From positions 62,001 to 126,000 of the forward strand of contig NZ_JAGEKP010000017.1 of assembly GCF_017565305.1 (NCBI RefSeq): DNA of 64,000 nucleotides, read 5' to 3'. The stretch is from Leifsonia sp. TF02-11. Its GTDB lineage: Bacteria > Actinomycetota > Actinomycetes > Actinomycetales > Microbacteriaceae. Under the pieces are notes generated by a model, which did no database searches, was not told where the DNA came from, and saw only the letters and a list, made by a program, of their open reading frames with translations. Of this stretch, positions 1-7,831 are shown piece after piece. Both the position numbers and the translations under genes were made by a program. Each line of letters starts with the position of its first letter. Position 1 is the first letter of the stretch.

Positions 1-579
1 CTGACCGCGCTTGATCTCCTCGTCGAAGAGACCGACCGCCAGGAGCCGATCGCGGTCGAAGACTCCGAGGTACACCGTCTCGGCCGGGCCGGCGGACCCG
101 CCGACGTGCAGCTTCGTGCCGCCCAGACCGACGCGACTGCCGTAAGCGCGCGCGACGGCGCGCTCGAACGGGGTCGTGCCCTGCGCGTCCATGAGACCGC
201 CGACGTTGTCCGCACCGGTCTCGAGGATGGTCTCGACGGCGATGCGCGCGTAGTCGGGCGGGAGCACGCTGTGGGCGTCGACGCGGATCACCACCGGATA
301 CCGGGACTCGCGGATGGCGAGGTTCAGTCCGGCGGGCGTCGAGCCGACCACGTTGTCGACGACGCGGATGCGGGAGTCGACCGAGGCCAGCTCGGCGACG
401 AGCTCCGTGGTGCCGTCGATGCTGGGGCCGAGCGCGATGGTGACCTCGAACGGCCCGGTGTAGTCCTGCGCGAGGAGGCTGTCCACTGCGGCCCGGACAT
501 GGGTCGCCTCGTTGAGGACCGGCATCACGTAGGACACACCGGGGAGGGTGTTCACGCTATCTTCCGGCATCTGATCCAT
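1..579 (-). CDS. Family 2 glycosyltransferase, 3' end outside window
   Basis: The N-terminal 193 residues of a GT-A fold glycosyltransferase are present; the gene runs off the left edge. The start of the fold is clear: VSYVMPVLNE for the first nucleotide-binding strand, then LGPSIDGTTELV and the acidic VDAHS motif in the DxD position. The pattern resembles ExoA-type family 2 transferases that build exopolysaccharide or cell-envelope glycans; acceptor and sugar cannot be told. The start is the ATG at 579 or the in-frame ATG at 570; neither has a strong ribosome binding site. A TAAGCT -10-like hexamer lies at 599-604 on the minus strand. The gene is downstream of the htrA-like gene but separated from it by a terminator. 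Confidence 0.85.
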   Translation of the reverse strand, partial: MDQMPEDSVNTLPGVSYVMPVLNEATHVRAAVDSLLAQDYTGPFEVTIALGPSIDGTTELVAELASVDSRIRVVDNVVGSTPAGLNLAIRESRYPVVIRVDAHSVLPPDYARIAVETILETGADNVGGLMDAQGTTPFERAVARAYGSRVGLGGTKLHVGGSAGPAETVYLGVFDRDRLLAVGLFDEEIKRGQ

Positions 580-656
580 TCGTCGTTCGGCCTCGCCGAG
601 CTTATCAGCCGGCGATGGGCAGGACTCCGGGCCGTGACGGCGCCGCCCCGCACGGC

Positions 657-689
657 GGAGGGCCGCCCCGCGTTGCGGGACGGCCCTCC
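657..689 (-). terminator. Terminator-like hairpin behind htrA-like gene
   Basis: A two-part stem: GGAGGGCCG at 657-665 pairs with CGGCCCTCC at 681-689, with an inner CCCGC/GCGGG stem around a GTT loop. It lies 15 bases beyond the htrA-like stop on the minus strand. There is no U-tract, as for most hairpins in this window. Confidence 0.6.
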
Positions 690-703
690 GAGTGTCGTGC
701 GAC

Positions 704-2566
704 TCAGCTCGCGGGAAGCGAGCCGAGCGTGACCGTCGTGGTCTTGGTCTGGCCGTCGCGGATGTACGTGACATCGGCCTTGGAGCCGGCGGCCAGGGCG
801 CGGACCTGCGCGGTCAGGTCGGTGGCGTCGGTGATCGGGAGGCCGTTGAAGTTGACGACGACGTCGCCCGCCTGCAGGCCGGCGCCGGCCGCCGCGCCGC
901 CCGAGACCACCGACTTGATCGATGCTCCGACCGTGGTCGCCTTGCTGTCGTTGCCGGCGTCTCCGACGTTCGCTCCGAGCAGGCCGTGGGTGGCCGAGCC
1001 GTTCTTGATCAGCTCGTCGGAGATGCGCTTGGCGACGTTCGACGGGATCGAGAAGCCGACGCCGATGCTGCCCGACTGGCTGCCGCTGGAGCTGCTGCCG
1101 CCCGCGCTCGCGATGGCGACGTTGATTCCGATCAGCTGGCCCTTGCTGTCGAGCAGCGCGCCGCCCGAGTTGCCCGGGTTGATCGACGCGTCCGTCTGGA
1201 TGACGGGGAGCGAGATCGTGCCCTGGCTCTGGCCCTGCTGCGACGATCCTCCGCCCTGGTTCGGGAAGTCGAAGTTGAACGGATTCTGCGAGCCTCCCCC
1301 GCCGTTGCCGTCGCCCGACTTGGGCGCTGCCGAGGACGCGATGCTGATCGAGCGGTTGAGCGCGCTGACGATGCCGTCGGTCACCGTGCCGGAGAGGCCG
1401 AGCGGGGCGCCGATCGCGACCGTCGTGTCGCCCACGTTGAGCTTGCTGGAGTCACCCCAGGTGATCGGCGTCATCCCGCTCGCACCGTCGAGCTTGATCA
1501 CCGCGAGGTCGGTGGTCGGGTCGGTGCCGACGATCTTGGCGGTGTAGATCTTGCCGTCGTTGTCGGTGACGCTGATGCTGACGTTGGAGGCGGCGCCGTC
1601 GAGGGTGACGACGTGCGTGTTCGTGAGGATGTAGCCGTCCGAGCTGAGGACGACGCCGGATCCGGTGCCGCCCTCGCTGGAGGCCGTGACCGAGATGGTG
1701 ACGACGCTCGGCGACGCCTTCGCGGCGACCGCGGTCACGGTTGTGGCGTTGTTGGCGTCGTTGACCGTGATGTTCTGCGGGCCGGAGACCGTCTTGATGG
1801 TGGCGTTGCTGCCGGTGGCGGCGTAGAGGCCGATTCCGGCGCCCGCGCCGGCGACGCCGCCGATGAGCGCACCGATGGCCAGCGTCGCGATGATCAGGCC
1901 GGTGTTGCGCTTGCGCGGCGCCTTCTCTGCGGTGGCCGTTCCCGGCGCGGCGAGGTAGGGCGGCTGCTGGCCGGCGTGCTGCTGGGCGTAGGGAGCCTGA
2001 CCGTAGGCGTTCGGCTGCCCGAACGAGCCGTTGCCGTAGTTCGGCTGAGCCGCCGCAGGCTGGCCGTAGGGCTGCTGGGGGGCGACGGGCTGGGTCGGCT
2101 GGGCCTGGTTCTGCTGCGGCTGGTGAGCGGCCGGCACGCCGGGCTGGGGAACCGTCGGCTGCTGCGCGGTGGGCTGCTGCGCCGTCGGCTGCTGAGCCGC
2201 GGGGGCGGCGCCCTGCGCTGCGGGAGCGGTCCAGCCGTGGCCGGCGGCCGGCGCCGGGGGCTCGACAGGAGCCTGAGGCTGGGCAGGGGCCACCGGCTGC
2301 GCCGGCACCTGCGCTTCGGCAGGGGTCTGGGGCTGGGCAGGGGTCTGCGCCTCGGCAGGAACCTGCGGCGCGGCAGAAGCCTGCGCCTCGGCAGGAACCT
2401 GCGGCGCGGCAGAAACCTGCGTCTCGGCAGGAACCTGCGGCTGTGCGGCGGCCGGGGCCTCCGCGGGGGCCGGGGTGGGCTGCGCAGCGCCGGCATCCAC
2501 GACCGCTTCGGTCTCGGCGTCGTTCTGGGGCTTCGCGGGGTCCGGTGTGATCGGAGTGTCGGTCAT
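704..2566 (-). CDS. HtrA/DegP-like membrane serine protease with PDZ domain
   Basis: A 620-residue S1C-type trypsin-like protease for extracytoplasmic protein quality control. Residues 1 to about 215 are a cytoplasmic Pro/Gln/Ala-rich tail with short repeats (AQQPT three times; PAEAQ-type units). One transmembrane helix follows at about 221-245 (GLIIATLAIGALIGG). The protease domain has the full triad: His318 in LTNTHVV, Asp in TTDLAVIKLD and Ser in NPGNSGGAL. A C-terminal PDZ domain carries AGLQAGDVVVNFNG. The ATG at 2566 has AAGGAG upstream; longer in-frame reading upstream is antisense to the aminotransferase gene. It is monocistronic, divergent from the dapC-like gene and followed by a hairpin. 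Similar proteins in other actinobacteria lie next to sigE/rseA/tatB; here it does not. Confidence 0.93.
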   Translation of the reverse strand: MTDTPITPDPAKPQNDAETEAVVDAGAAQPTPAPAEAPAAAQPQVPAETQVSAAPQVPAEAQASAAPQVPAEAQTPAQPQTPAEAQVPAQPVAPAQPQAPVEPPAPAAGHGWTAPAAQGAAPAAQQPTAQQPTAQQPTVPQPGVPAAHQPQQNQAQPTQPVAPQQPYGQPAAAQPNYGNGSFGQPNAYGQAPYAQQHAGQQPPYLAAPGTATAEKAPRKRNTGLIIATLAIGALIGGVAGAGAGIGLYAATGSNATIKTVSGPQNITVNDANNATTVTAVAAKASPSVVTISVTASSEGGTGSGVVLSSDGYILTNTHVVTLDGAASNVSISVTDNDGKIYTAKIVGTDPTTDLAVIKLDGASGMTPITWGDSSKLNVGDTTVAIGAPLGLSGTVTDGIVSALNRSISIASSAAPKSGDGNGGGGSQNPFNFDFPNQGGGSSQQGQSQGTISLPVIQTDASINPGNSGGALLDSKGQLIGINVAIASAGGSSSSGSQSGSIGVGFSIPSNVAKRISDELIKNGSATHGLLGANVGDAGNDSKATTVGASIKSVVSGGAAAGAGLQAGDVVVNFNGLPITDATDLTAQVRALAAGSKADVTYIRDGQTKTTTVTLGSLPAS

Positions 2567-2712
2567 GGTGTGGTGCTCCTTCCAAGCACTAGACAGCTTG
2601 GGATGCCAACCTGAGCGTTCTATTTGCGGGTCCTGTGGGCGACCTTCCGCCTCCCGATGACTCTCCACAACGTACCGAATGCAAGCGGTGTGAGGGAGCC
2701 CCTCGCCTGCCC

Positions 2713-2718
2713 TAGCCT
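2713..2718 (+). promoter_or_regulatory. -10 element of dapC-like gene
   Basis: TAGCCT lies 28 bases before the ATG at 2747. It predicts a leader of about 20 bases that contains the GAGAGG ribosome binding site. No clear -35 is visible. Confidence 0.4.
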
Positions 2719-2746
2719 GGGTCCGGGACAGGACGAGAGGGTGACG

Positions 2747-3943
2747 ATGACGGTAACCGGAGCGTGGCGGGCGGCCGCCGGGGGCGCTGGCCTGCTGGGT
2801 GCGGACGGCGCGGTGCGCCCGACGATCTTCGCCGAGATGAGCGCCCTCGCCGTGCGCACGGGCGCGATCAACCTCGGGCAGGGCTTCCCCGACGAGGACG
2901 GCCCCGGCGTGGTGCTCGACACCGCAATCGCCGCCATCCGCGACGGCGCCAACCAGTACCCGCCCGGCATCGGCATCCCGCTGCTGCGCCAGGCCGTCGC
3001 CGACCACCAGCGCCGCTTCTACGGGCTGGAGTTCGACCCCGACCGCGAGGTCCTCGTGACGGCGGGCGCGACGGAGGCCATCGCCGCGACGCTCCTCGCC
3101 CTTCTCGAGCCGGGCGACGAGGTGGTCACCTTCGAGCCGTTCTACGACGAATACGGCGCGGTGATCGCGCTGGCCGGCGGCGTGCACAAGACAGTGCCGC
3201 TCGAACCGCCCGCGTTCCGGCCCGACCTGGACCGGCTGCGCAGCACGGTGTCCGACCGGACGCGCGTCATCCTGGTGAACACACCGCACAACCCGACGGG
3301 GGCCGTGCTCGACCGCGAGACGCTGCAGACGGTGGTCGACCTCGCCGAGCGGCACGACGCCGTCATCGTGACCGACGAGGTCTACGAGCACCTCACGTTC
3401 GGCCCGCGGCACATCCCGGTCGCCACGCTCGACGGCGCGCGCGAGCGGACCGTGACGATCTCCTCCGGTGGCAAGACGTTCAACACGACGGGGTGGAAGG
3501 TGGGCTGGCTCACCGCCCCGGCGGAACTGGTGACGGCCGTCCTCGCCGTCAAGCAGTTCCTCACGTATGTGAACGGCGCACCGTTCCAGCCGGCGATCGC
3601 TGCCGGGCTCGCCCTCCCCGACGAGTTCTTCACCGGGATCGCCGCCGCCCTCGCCCACAAGCGCGACGTGCTCTCGGCCGGCCTGCAGGCCGCCGGGTTC
3701 GAGGTGCATCCGAGCGACGGGACGTACTTCGTCGTCGCGGACGCGGCGGCGCTCGGGCATCCCGACGCGGTGGAGTTCTGCCGCCGGCTCCCCGAACTCG
3801 CCGGGGTCGTGGCCGTGCCGCTCGCCGCCTTCTGCCGCGACGACTACGCCGCCCGCACCGCGTCGCTCGTGCGGTTCGCCTTCTGCAAGCGTGTGGATGT
3901 GCTCGAGGAGGCGGCACGCCGGCTGGCGTCGTTGCGCTCGTGA
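2747..3943 (+). CDS. dapC: DapC-like PLP-dependent aminotransferase
   Basis: A 398-residue fold-type I aminotransferase. Visible motifs are INLGQGFPDEDGPG near the N-terminus, NTPHNPTG, TDEVYEHLTF and the PLP lysine K243 in SSGGKTFNTTGWKVGW. From memory of the family, the sequence is close along its length to M. tuberculosis Rv0858c, N-succinyldiaminopimelate aminotransferase, which makes the lysine/peptidoglycan precursor between DapD and DapE. Both dapD and dapE occur later in this window, which supports the call. Related methionine/kynurenine/glutamine transaminases share these motifs, so the substrate is an inference. The ATG at 2747 has GAGAGG six bases upstream; a GTG at 2741 lies inside that site. 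Confidence 0.75.
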   Translation: MTVTGAWRAAAGGAGLLGADGAVRPTIFAEMSALAVRTGAINLGQGFPDEDGPGVVLDTAIAAIRDGANQYPPGIGIPLLRQAVADHQRRFYGLEFDPDREVLVTAGATEAIAATLLALLEPGDEVVTFEPFYDEYGAVIALAGGVHKTVPLEPPAFRPDLDRLRSTVSDRTRVILVNTPHNPTGAVLDRETLQTVVDLAERHDAVIVTDEVYEHLTFGPRHIPVATLDGARERTVTISSGGKTFNTTGWKVGWLTAPAELVTAVLAVKQFLTYVNGAPFQPAIAAGLALPDEFFTGIAAALAHKRDVLSAGLQAAGFEVHPSDGTYFVVADAAALGHPDAVEFCRRLPELAGVVAVPLAAFCRDDYAARTASLVRFAFCKRVDVLEEAARRLASLRS

Positions 3944-3962
3944 GCGCAGCCCGACCGGCTGC

Positions 3963-4769
3963 TCAGTCGTTCGGCTCCACCCGGTAGCGGCGCAGCTGCA
4001 GGGCCGGATTCCGTCTGCGAACGTCCGCGACGCGCTCTGTCGAGACTTCGGCGACCGCGACGCCGGTCGTCTCGCCGAGGCCCGCGAGCACGACGCCCAT
4101 CGGGTCGACGATCACGCTGTTGCCCACGCCGATGGGCGGCGTGTGGTCCGCTGCTGCGACGTAGAGGGTGTTCTCGATGGCGCGCGCGGTCAGCAGGGTC
4201 GACCAGTGGTGCTCCTTGAGCGGTCCGCGCACCCACTCGGCCGGCACGGCGACGAGGTCGGCGCCGGCGTCGACCAGCCGACGGGTGACCTCGGGAAAGC
4301 GCAGGTCGTAGCAGGTCTGCATCCCGACGCGGAGGCCGTCGACCTCGAACACCTCCGGCAGGGCGAGGTCGCCGGGAACCACCCAGTCGGACTCGGTCGC
4401 GCCGAACGCGTCGTAGAGGTGCTGCTTGCGGTAGACCGCCAGGGTCGAGCCGTCCGGTCCGACCGCGACGAGGGTGTTCGCGAACTTGTCGTGGATTCCC
4501 GTCCGCTCGACGAGCCCGGCGATCGCGAAGACACCGTGCTCGCGCGCCGCCGTGCCCAGCGACTGCACGAACTCGCCGTCGAGCGGCTCGGCGTTGCGCG
4601 CGAAGGAGGGGCCGAGCGGGTCGGCGAAGTACGACGAGTACTCCGGGAAAACGACCAGGCGCGCTCCGCGGGCTGCGGCGACGGCGAGGAGGCCCGCGAC
4701 CAGATCGCGGTTGTGGACACGATCGTCGCCCGGCGTGAACTGGGCGACGGCGACGCCGACCCCGCTCAC
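3963..4769 (-). CDS. Nitrilase-superfamily carbon-nitrogen hydrolase
   Basis: A 268-residue cytosolic amidohydrolase with the complete Glu-Lys-Cys triad: E43 in VVFPEYSSY, K115 in VYRKQHLYD and C153 in MQTCYDLRFPE. The family cleaves omega-amides, carbamoyl or deaminated-glutathione-type substrates; the specific substrate cannot be read from sequence. It is the last gene of a seven-gene operon. Its GTG start overlaps the histidine kinase stop by four bases (GTGA), so translation is probably coupled. It ends 19 bases from the convergent dapC-like stop. Its place at the end of a signalling and small-molecule operon suggests it acts on the same metabolite as the PIG-L, ATP-grasp and PHP proteins upstream, but that is inference. 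Confidence 0.88.
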   Translation of the reverse strand: MSGVGVAVAQFTPGDDRVHNRDLVAGLLAVAAARGARLVVFPEYSSYFADPLGPSFARNAEPLDGEFVQSLGTAAREHGVFAIAGLVERTGIHDKFANTLVAVGPDGSTLAVYRKQHLYDAFGATESDWVVPGDLALPEVFEVDGLRVGMQTCYDLRFPEVTRRLVDAGADLVAVPAEWVRGPLKEHHWSTLLTARAIENTLYVAAADHTPPIGVGNSVIVDPMGVVLAGLGETTGVAVAEVSTERVADVRRRNPALQLRRYRVEPND

Positions 4770-6544
4770 GGTGCGGCCTCCGCGCCGGGCACCGCCTCGG
4801 CGACCGGCGCAGGGGTCTCGATCGGGAGGCGGAGGCTGATGGACGTCCCGACGCCCTCCTCGCTCGCGATGTCGAGCCGGCCGCCGTGGGCCGTGACGAT
4901 CGCCTTCGTGATGGTGAGGCCGAGGCCGACGCCGGGTACGGCGTTCCGCGTGGCCGTCGAGGCGCGGAAGAACCGCTGCGAGAGCTGGCTCAGCTCGACC
5001 GCCGGGATGCCGATTCCGGTGTCGGTGACCGCGACCACCGCCGCGTCGCCGTCCCGCCGCAGCGAGACCGTGACGCTGCCGCCCGCCGGCGTGAACTTGA
5101 GCGCGTTGGAGACCAGGTTGTCGACGGCCTGGCCCAGTCGAACAGTGTCGCCGCGCACGTCGACGGGCTCGTCCGGCACCTCCATCACCAGCGCGACCCC
5201 TGCGGCGGCTGCGCCCGGCCGGGCCGACTCCACCGAGGCGGAGACGACGGAGCGCAGCTCCGCGTCCGTGATGTCGATCGGGAACCTCCCCGACTCGACT
5301 TGCGCGGTGAAGAGCAGGTCTCCGACCAACCGGAGCAGGCGGTGGGCATTTCGCTCCGCGACGCCCAGGTACTGCAGCTGCTCGTCGGAGAGCGGCGCCT
5401 CGTCGTCGTCGCGCATCAGCTCCAGGTAGCCCAGGATCGAGCTGAGCGGCGTGCGCAGCTCGTGCGAGATGAGACCGACGAACTCGTCCTTCAGCCGCGC
5501 GAACTCGCGGGCCTGGGTCATGTCGGTGGCGACGAAGATGAATCCGACCCTGTGGCCGTTCTCATCGATCCGCGGGGTCGCCGCCACCTGCACGGGAACG
5601 TGCTTGCCGTCCGCGCGCACGTACGTCCAGTCGCGCACGTCCGCGTAGCCTGCCCGCACGGTGTCGACCAGAGCCGAGAAGTCGTCGGCGCTGACCACGG
5701 TGGTGAAACGCGCGTCCATGTCGCGCAGCCGATCCTCGAGCTCGCTCACCAGGTGGAACTCGATGACCCGCCGATCGTGACCGAGGACCTGCGCCTCGGT
5801 CAGGCCGAGCATCTTCTCCGCACCCGGGTTCCAGACGTCGATCACGCCGTCGAGGTCCGTGCCGATCACGGACTGCTCGGTGACGGCGTTCCAGATGCTC
5901 TGGATGAGCCGGTTCGCGGTCTTGAGCCGCGCTTCGTTGAGCACCAGCTCGTCCTGCGTGCGCTGGGCCTGCTCGAGCAGTTCCTCGCGCTGGGCGGCCA
6001 CGGCACGGGAGGCGGCCAGCTGCACGCGGGACCGGTGGGCGATCTCGTTGACGACGGCGGCGACGATCAGATAGATGACCGGGGAGAAGAAGGCGCGCAG
6101 GAGGTCCGCCGCGCTGGTCGCGGCATGATCCACCAGGATCGGGCCGAGCAGGACGACGAAGATGCCCGCCGCGGCGATGACGATGTTGCGACGCCCCTCC
6201 TCTGTCGCGATCCAGACGAACGGCAGCAGCAGGATGACGCCGATCGCCGACGTCGAGCCTCCTGTGCCGATCCGCATCAACGCGATCGACATCATCGCGA
6301 CGAGCGGGACGGCGACCGCCCAGGCGGACGGGATCTGCCGCCAGGGCACGAGCAGCGAGAGCAGCAGCGCTCCGATCATCACCAGGGTGGCACCGATGAT
6401 GAAGACCGGAAGGTGCGCGCTCATCACGCCGGGGATGAAGGTCAGTCCGAGCGCGATAGTGAAGCCGACGAGAGTCGGCACCAGCTTGAGGAAGACGGAG
6501 GGCGAGTCCAGCGGGATCCGACCCAGCCAGCGGTCGACGGTCAT
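4766..6544 (-). CDS. Membrane PAS sensor histidine kinase
   Basis: A 592-residue sensor kinase. Residues 15 to about 155 hold about six hydrophobic helices with very short loops, with no large extracytoplasmic domain. A coiled linker follows, then a PAS domain (about 205-345; GTDLDGVIDVWNPGAEKMLGL, ending in IFVATDMTQ). The HisKA domain has phospho-acceptor H361 in GLISHELRTPL. The HATPase domain has an N box (NLVSNALKF), G1 (DTGIGIP) and G2 (GVGLGLTITK). All catalytic motifs are intact, so it should be active. The start ATG overlaps the response regulator stop by four bases. The lack of a periplasmic sensor loop points to sensing within the membrane or a cytoplasmic ligand in PAS. The partners are probably the two receivers encoded upstream. 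Confidence 0.93.
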   Translation of the reverse strand: MTVDRWLGRIPLDSPSVFLKLVPTLVGFTIALGLTFIPGVMSAHLPVFIIGATLVMIGALLLSLLVPWRQIPSAWAVAVPLVAMMSIALMRIGTGGSTSAIGVILLLPFVWIATEEGRRNIVIAAAGIFVVLLGPILVDHAATSAADLLRAFFSPVIYLIVAAVVNEIAHRSRVQLAASRAVAAQREELLEQAQRTQDELVLNEARLKTANRLIQSIWNAVTEQSVIGTDLDGVIDVWNPGAEKMLGLTEAQVLGHDRRVIEFHLVSELEDRLRDMDARFTTVVSADDFSALVDTVRAGYADVRDWTYVRADGKHVPVQVAATPRIDENGHRVGFIFVATDMTQAREFARLKDEFVGLISHELRTPLSSILGYLELMRDDDEAPLSDEQLQYLGVAERNAHRLLRLVGDLLFTAQVESGRFPIDITDAELRSVVSASVESARPGAAAAGVALVMEVPDEPVDVRGDTVRLGQAVDNLVSNALKFTPAGGSVTVSLRRDGDAAVVAVTDTGIGIPAVELSQLSQRFFRASTATRNAVPGVGLGLTITKAIVTAHGGRLDIASEEGVGTSISLRLPIETPAPVAEAVPGAEAAP

Positions 6545-6930
6545 ACGGTCTCCACCAGCCCGAGCATCGACCGGATGCGCTCGGAGAGGACTCGGGGGCT
6601 GAACGGTTTGATGATGAAGGAGTCGGACCGGTTGGCGACCACGCCGTGATCGGTGAGCAGCTGCACGGAGGCGGACACCATCAGGATGAGCGTGTCCTTC
6701 GTCGCGTCGTCGCCGCGGATCGCCTCGGCGACCTCGACCCCGTTGAGGCCCGGCATCGAGATGTCGAGCACGGCGAGGTCGATACCGCCCTCGCCCACGG
6801 CGTCGAGCGCCGCGCGGCCGTTGTCGACGGCGGCCACGATCTCGACGCCGGCGCGGTTGGCGGCGATCACCATCAGGCCGCGGATGTCGTCGTCGTCGTC
6901 CGCGATCACGATGCGCTTGACGTCGCTCAC
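6541..6930 (-). CDS. Single-domain response regulator (receiver only)
   Basis: A 129-residue receiver domain with nothing after it. It has the acidic pocket (VIADDDDD), phospho-acceptor D56 in VLDISMPGLNG, the signalling Ser in MVSAS and the lysine in FIIKPFSP. With no output domain it must act by protein contact or as a phosphate relay, in the CheY manner. The start is a GTG at 6930 whose GTGA overlaps the stop of the small membrane gene. The kinase gene follows directly with an ATGA overlap, so the cognate kinase is very likely that gene. Longer in-frame starts further upstream would run back through the small gene and are not needed. Confidence 0.9.
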   Translation of the reverse strand: MSDVKRIVIADDDDDIRGLMVIAANRAGVEIVAAVDNGRAALDAVGEGGIDLAVLDISMPGLNGVEVAEAIRGDDATKDTLILMVSASVQLLTDHGVVANRSDSFIIKPFSPRVLSERIRSMLGLVETV

Positions 6931-7082
6931 GAGAAGAACACCACCCGCACTACGACGACCGCGGCGATCACGAGAAGCGCGATGGCGCCGTAGATCGGCA
7001 GACGCAGCTCCCACCTCCGGTTGCGGTCGATCTCGCGCTGCAACTCCTCGCGCTGCACGCGGGTCAGCTGGACGGGGCTCAT
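6927..7082 (-). CDS. Small single-pass membrane protein, 51 residues
   Basis: A 51-residue protein with a charged N-terminal half (about residues 1-27, likely an amphipathic helix) and one C-terminal transmembrane helix of about 22 residues (YGAIALLVIAAVVVVRVVFFS). Both ends overlap their neighbours by four bases, inside an operon with no other gaps, which is strong evidence that it is real. No family is recognised. The shape (cytoplasmic helix plus tail anchor) would fit an adaptor or membrane tether for one of the operon enzymes or for the kinase, but that is a guess. Confidence 0.7.
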   Translation of the reverse strand: MSPVQLTRVQREELQREIDRNRRWELRLPIYGAIALLVIAAVVVVRVVFFS

Positions 7083-7831
7083 CGGCGCTCCTCCCGTTCC
7101 GAGGCCTCCACGGCGTCGAGCACGGCCGTCACCCGGTCGTATCGGCCGACATCGGCCGCGTCGTGACTGTCGGTGGACGCAACGATACGCGCTCCGGCGT
7201 CCCTGAGGGCCAGCACGGCGACCGGACCGGGGCACCCCCACTTCTCGTTCACCTCGACGAGGGTGCCGGTCGCCGCCGCCGCGGACGCCCAGGCCGCCAG
7301 CCGGTCCGCGCCGAGTTGCTCCTCGGAGAGTCCCACCTTCGGCAGGATCGAGAACCAGTGCGCGAGCTGCGCGTGCCTGGTGCCCTCCATGGCCCGGATG
7401 CTCGCCTCGATCAGGAGGTCGAGAGCGTCGTCCGCCGACAGGCCGTCGGCGAGGCGGCGGCGCGTCTCGTCCGGCGACCACGGCCCGTCGGTGCCGGGGA
7501 ACTGGTGGTCGCCGATCACGATCGCGTCGACGCCGCCCGCTCCGACCACGAGATCGGCGGGGATGTCGACCGCACCGGAGGCGTCGAGCAGCTTGGCCTC
7601 CACGCCCGTGAGCACGGTGAGGCCCTCCGGCGCGGGCTCGGCCGCCACCGCGGCGAGGAACTCGGGCACCCAGGTGGTGGACGCGCGCACGTGGTCGGTC
7701 AGCCGGACCCGGGCGAGCCCCGCCGCGGACGCCGCCGCGAGGTTCTCCGCGACACTGCTCCTGGCATCGTCCGAGAACGTGGAGTGCACGTGGAAGTCGC
7801 CGCGCAACAGGGCGCGCAGACGATCGGTCAC
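7079..7831 (-). CDS. PHP-domain metallophosphoesterase
   Basis: A 250-residue PHP-fold protein, similar in layout to histidinol-phosphate phosphatase-type PHP enzymes. Metal-binding motifs are visible in order: GDFHVHSTFSDD near residue 12, RLTDHVR, LTGVEAKLLD, IVIGDHQFPG and the late ASTDSHDAADV. The active site looks intact. The substrate is unknown; the family removes phosphate from small molecules. There are 4-base overlaps with the ATP-grasp gene before it and the small membrane gene after it. It is unlikely to be the histidine-pathway enzyme, because no his genes are nearby and the neighbours are a sensor kinase and ligase. Confidence 0.87.
   Translation of the reverse strand: MTDRLRALLRGDFHVHSTFSDDARSSVAENLAAASAAGLARVRLTDHVRASTTWVPEFLAAVAAEPAPEGLTVLTGVEAKLLDASGAVDIPADLVVGAGGVDAIVIGDHQFPGTDGPWSPDETRRRLADGLSADDALDLLIEASIRAMEGTRHAQLAHWFSILPKVGLSEEQLGADRLAAWASAAAATGTLVEVNEKWGCPGPVAVLALRDAGARIVASTDSHDAADVGRYDRVTAVLDAVEASEREERR

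Noticed and set aside
2567-3760. In-frame N-terminal extension of the HtrA-like protein
   Set aside because: It would run antisense through the dapC-like gene. The ATG at 2566 has a good ribosome binding site and the usual N-terminus.
7079-7831. Histidinol-phosphatase gene of a his cluster
   Set aside because: The PHP motifs fit, but there are no other histidine genes and the operon partners are signalling and ligase proteins.
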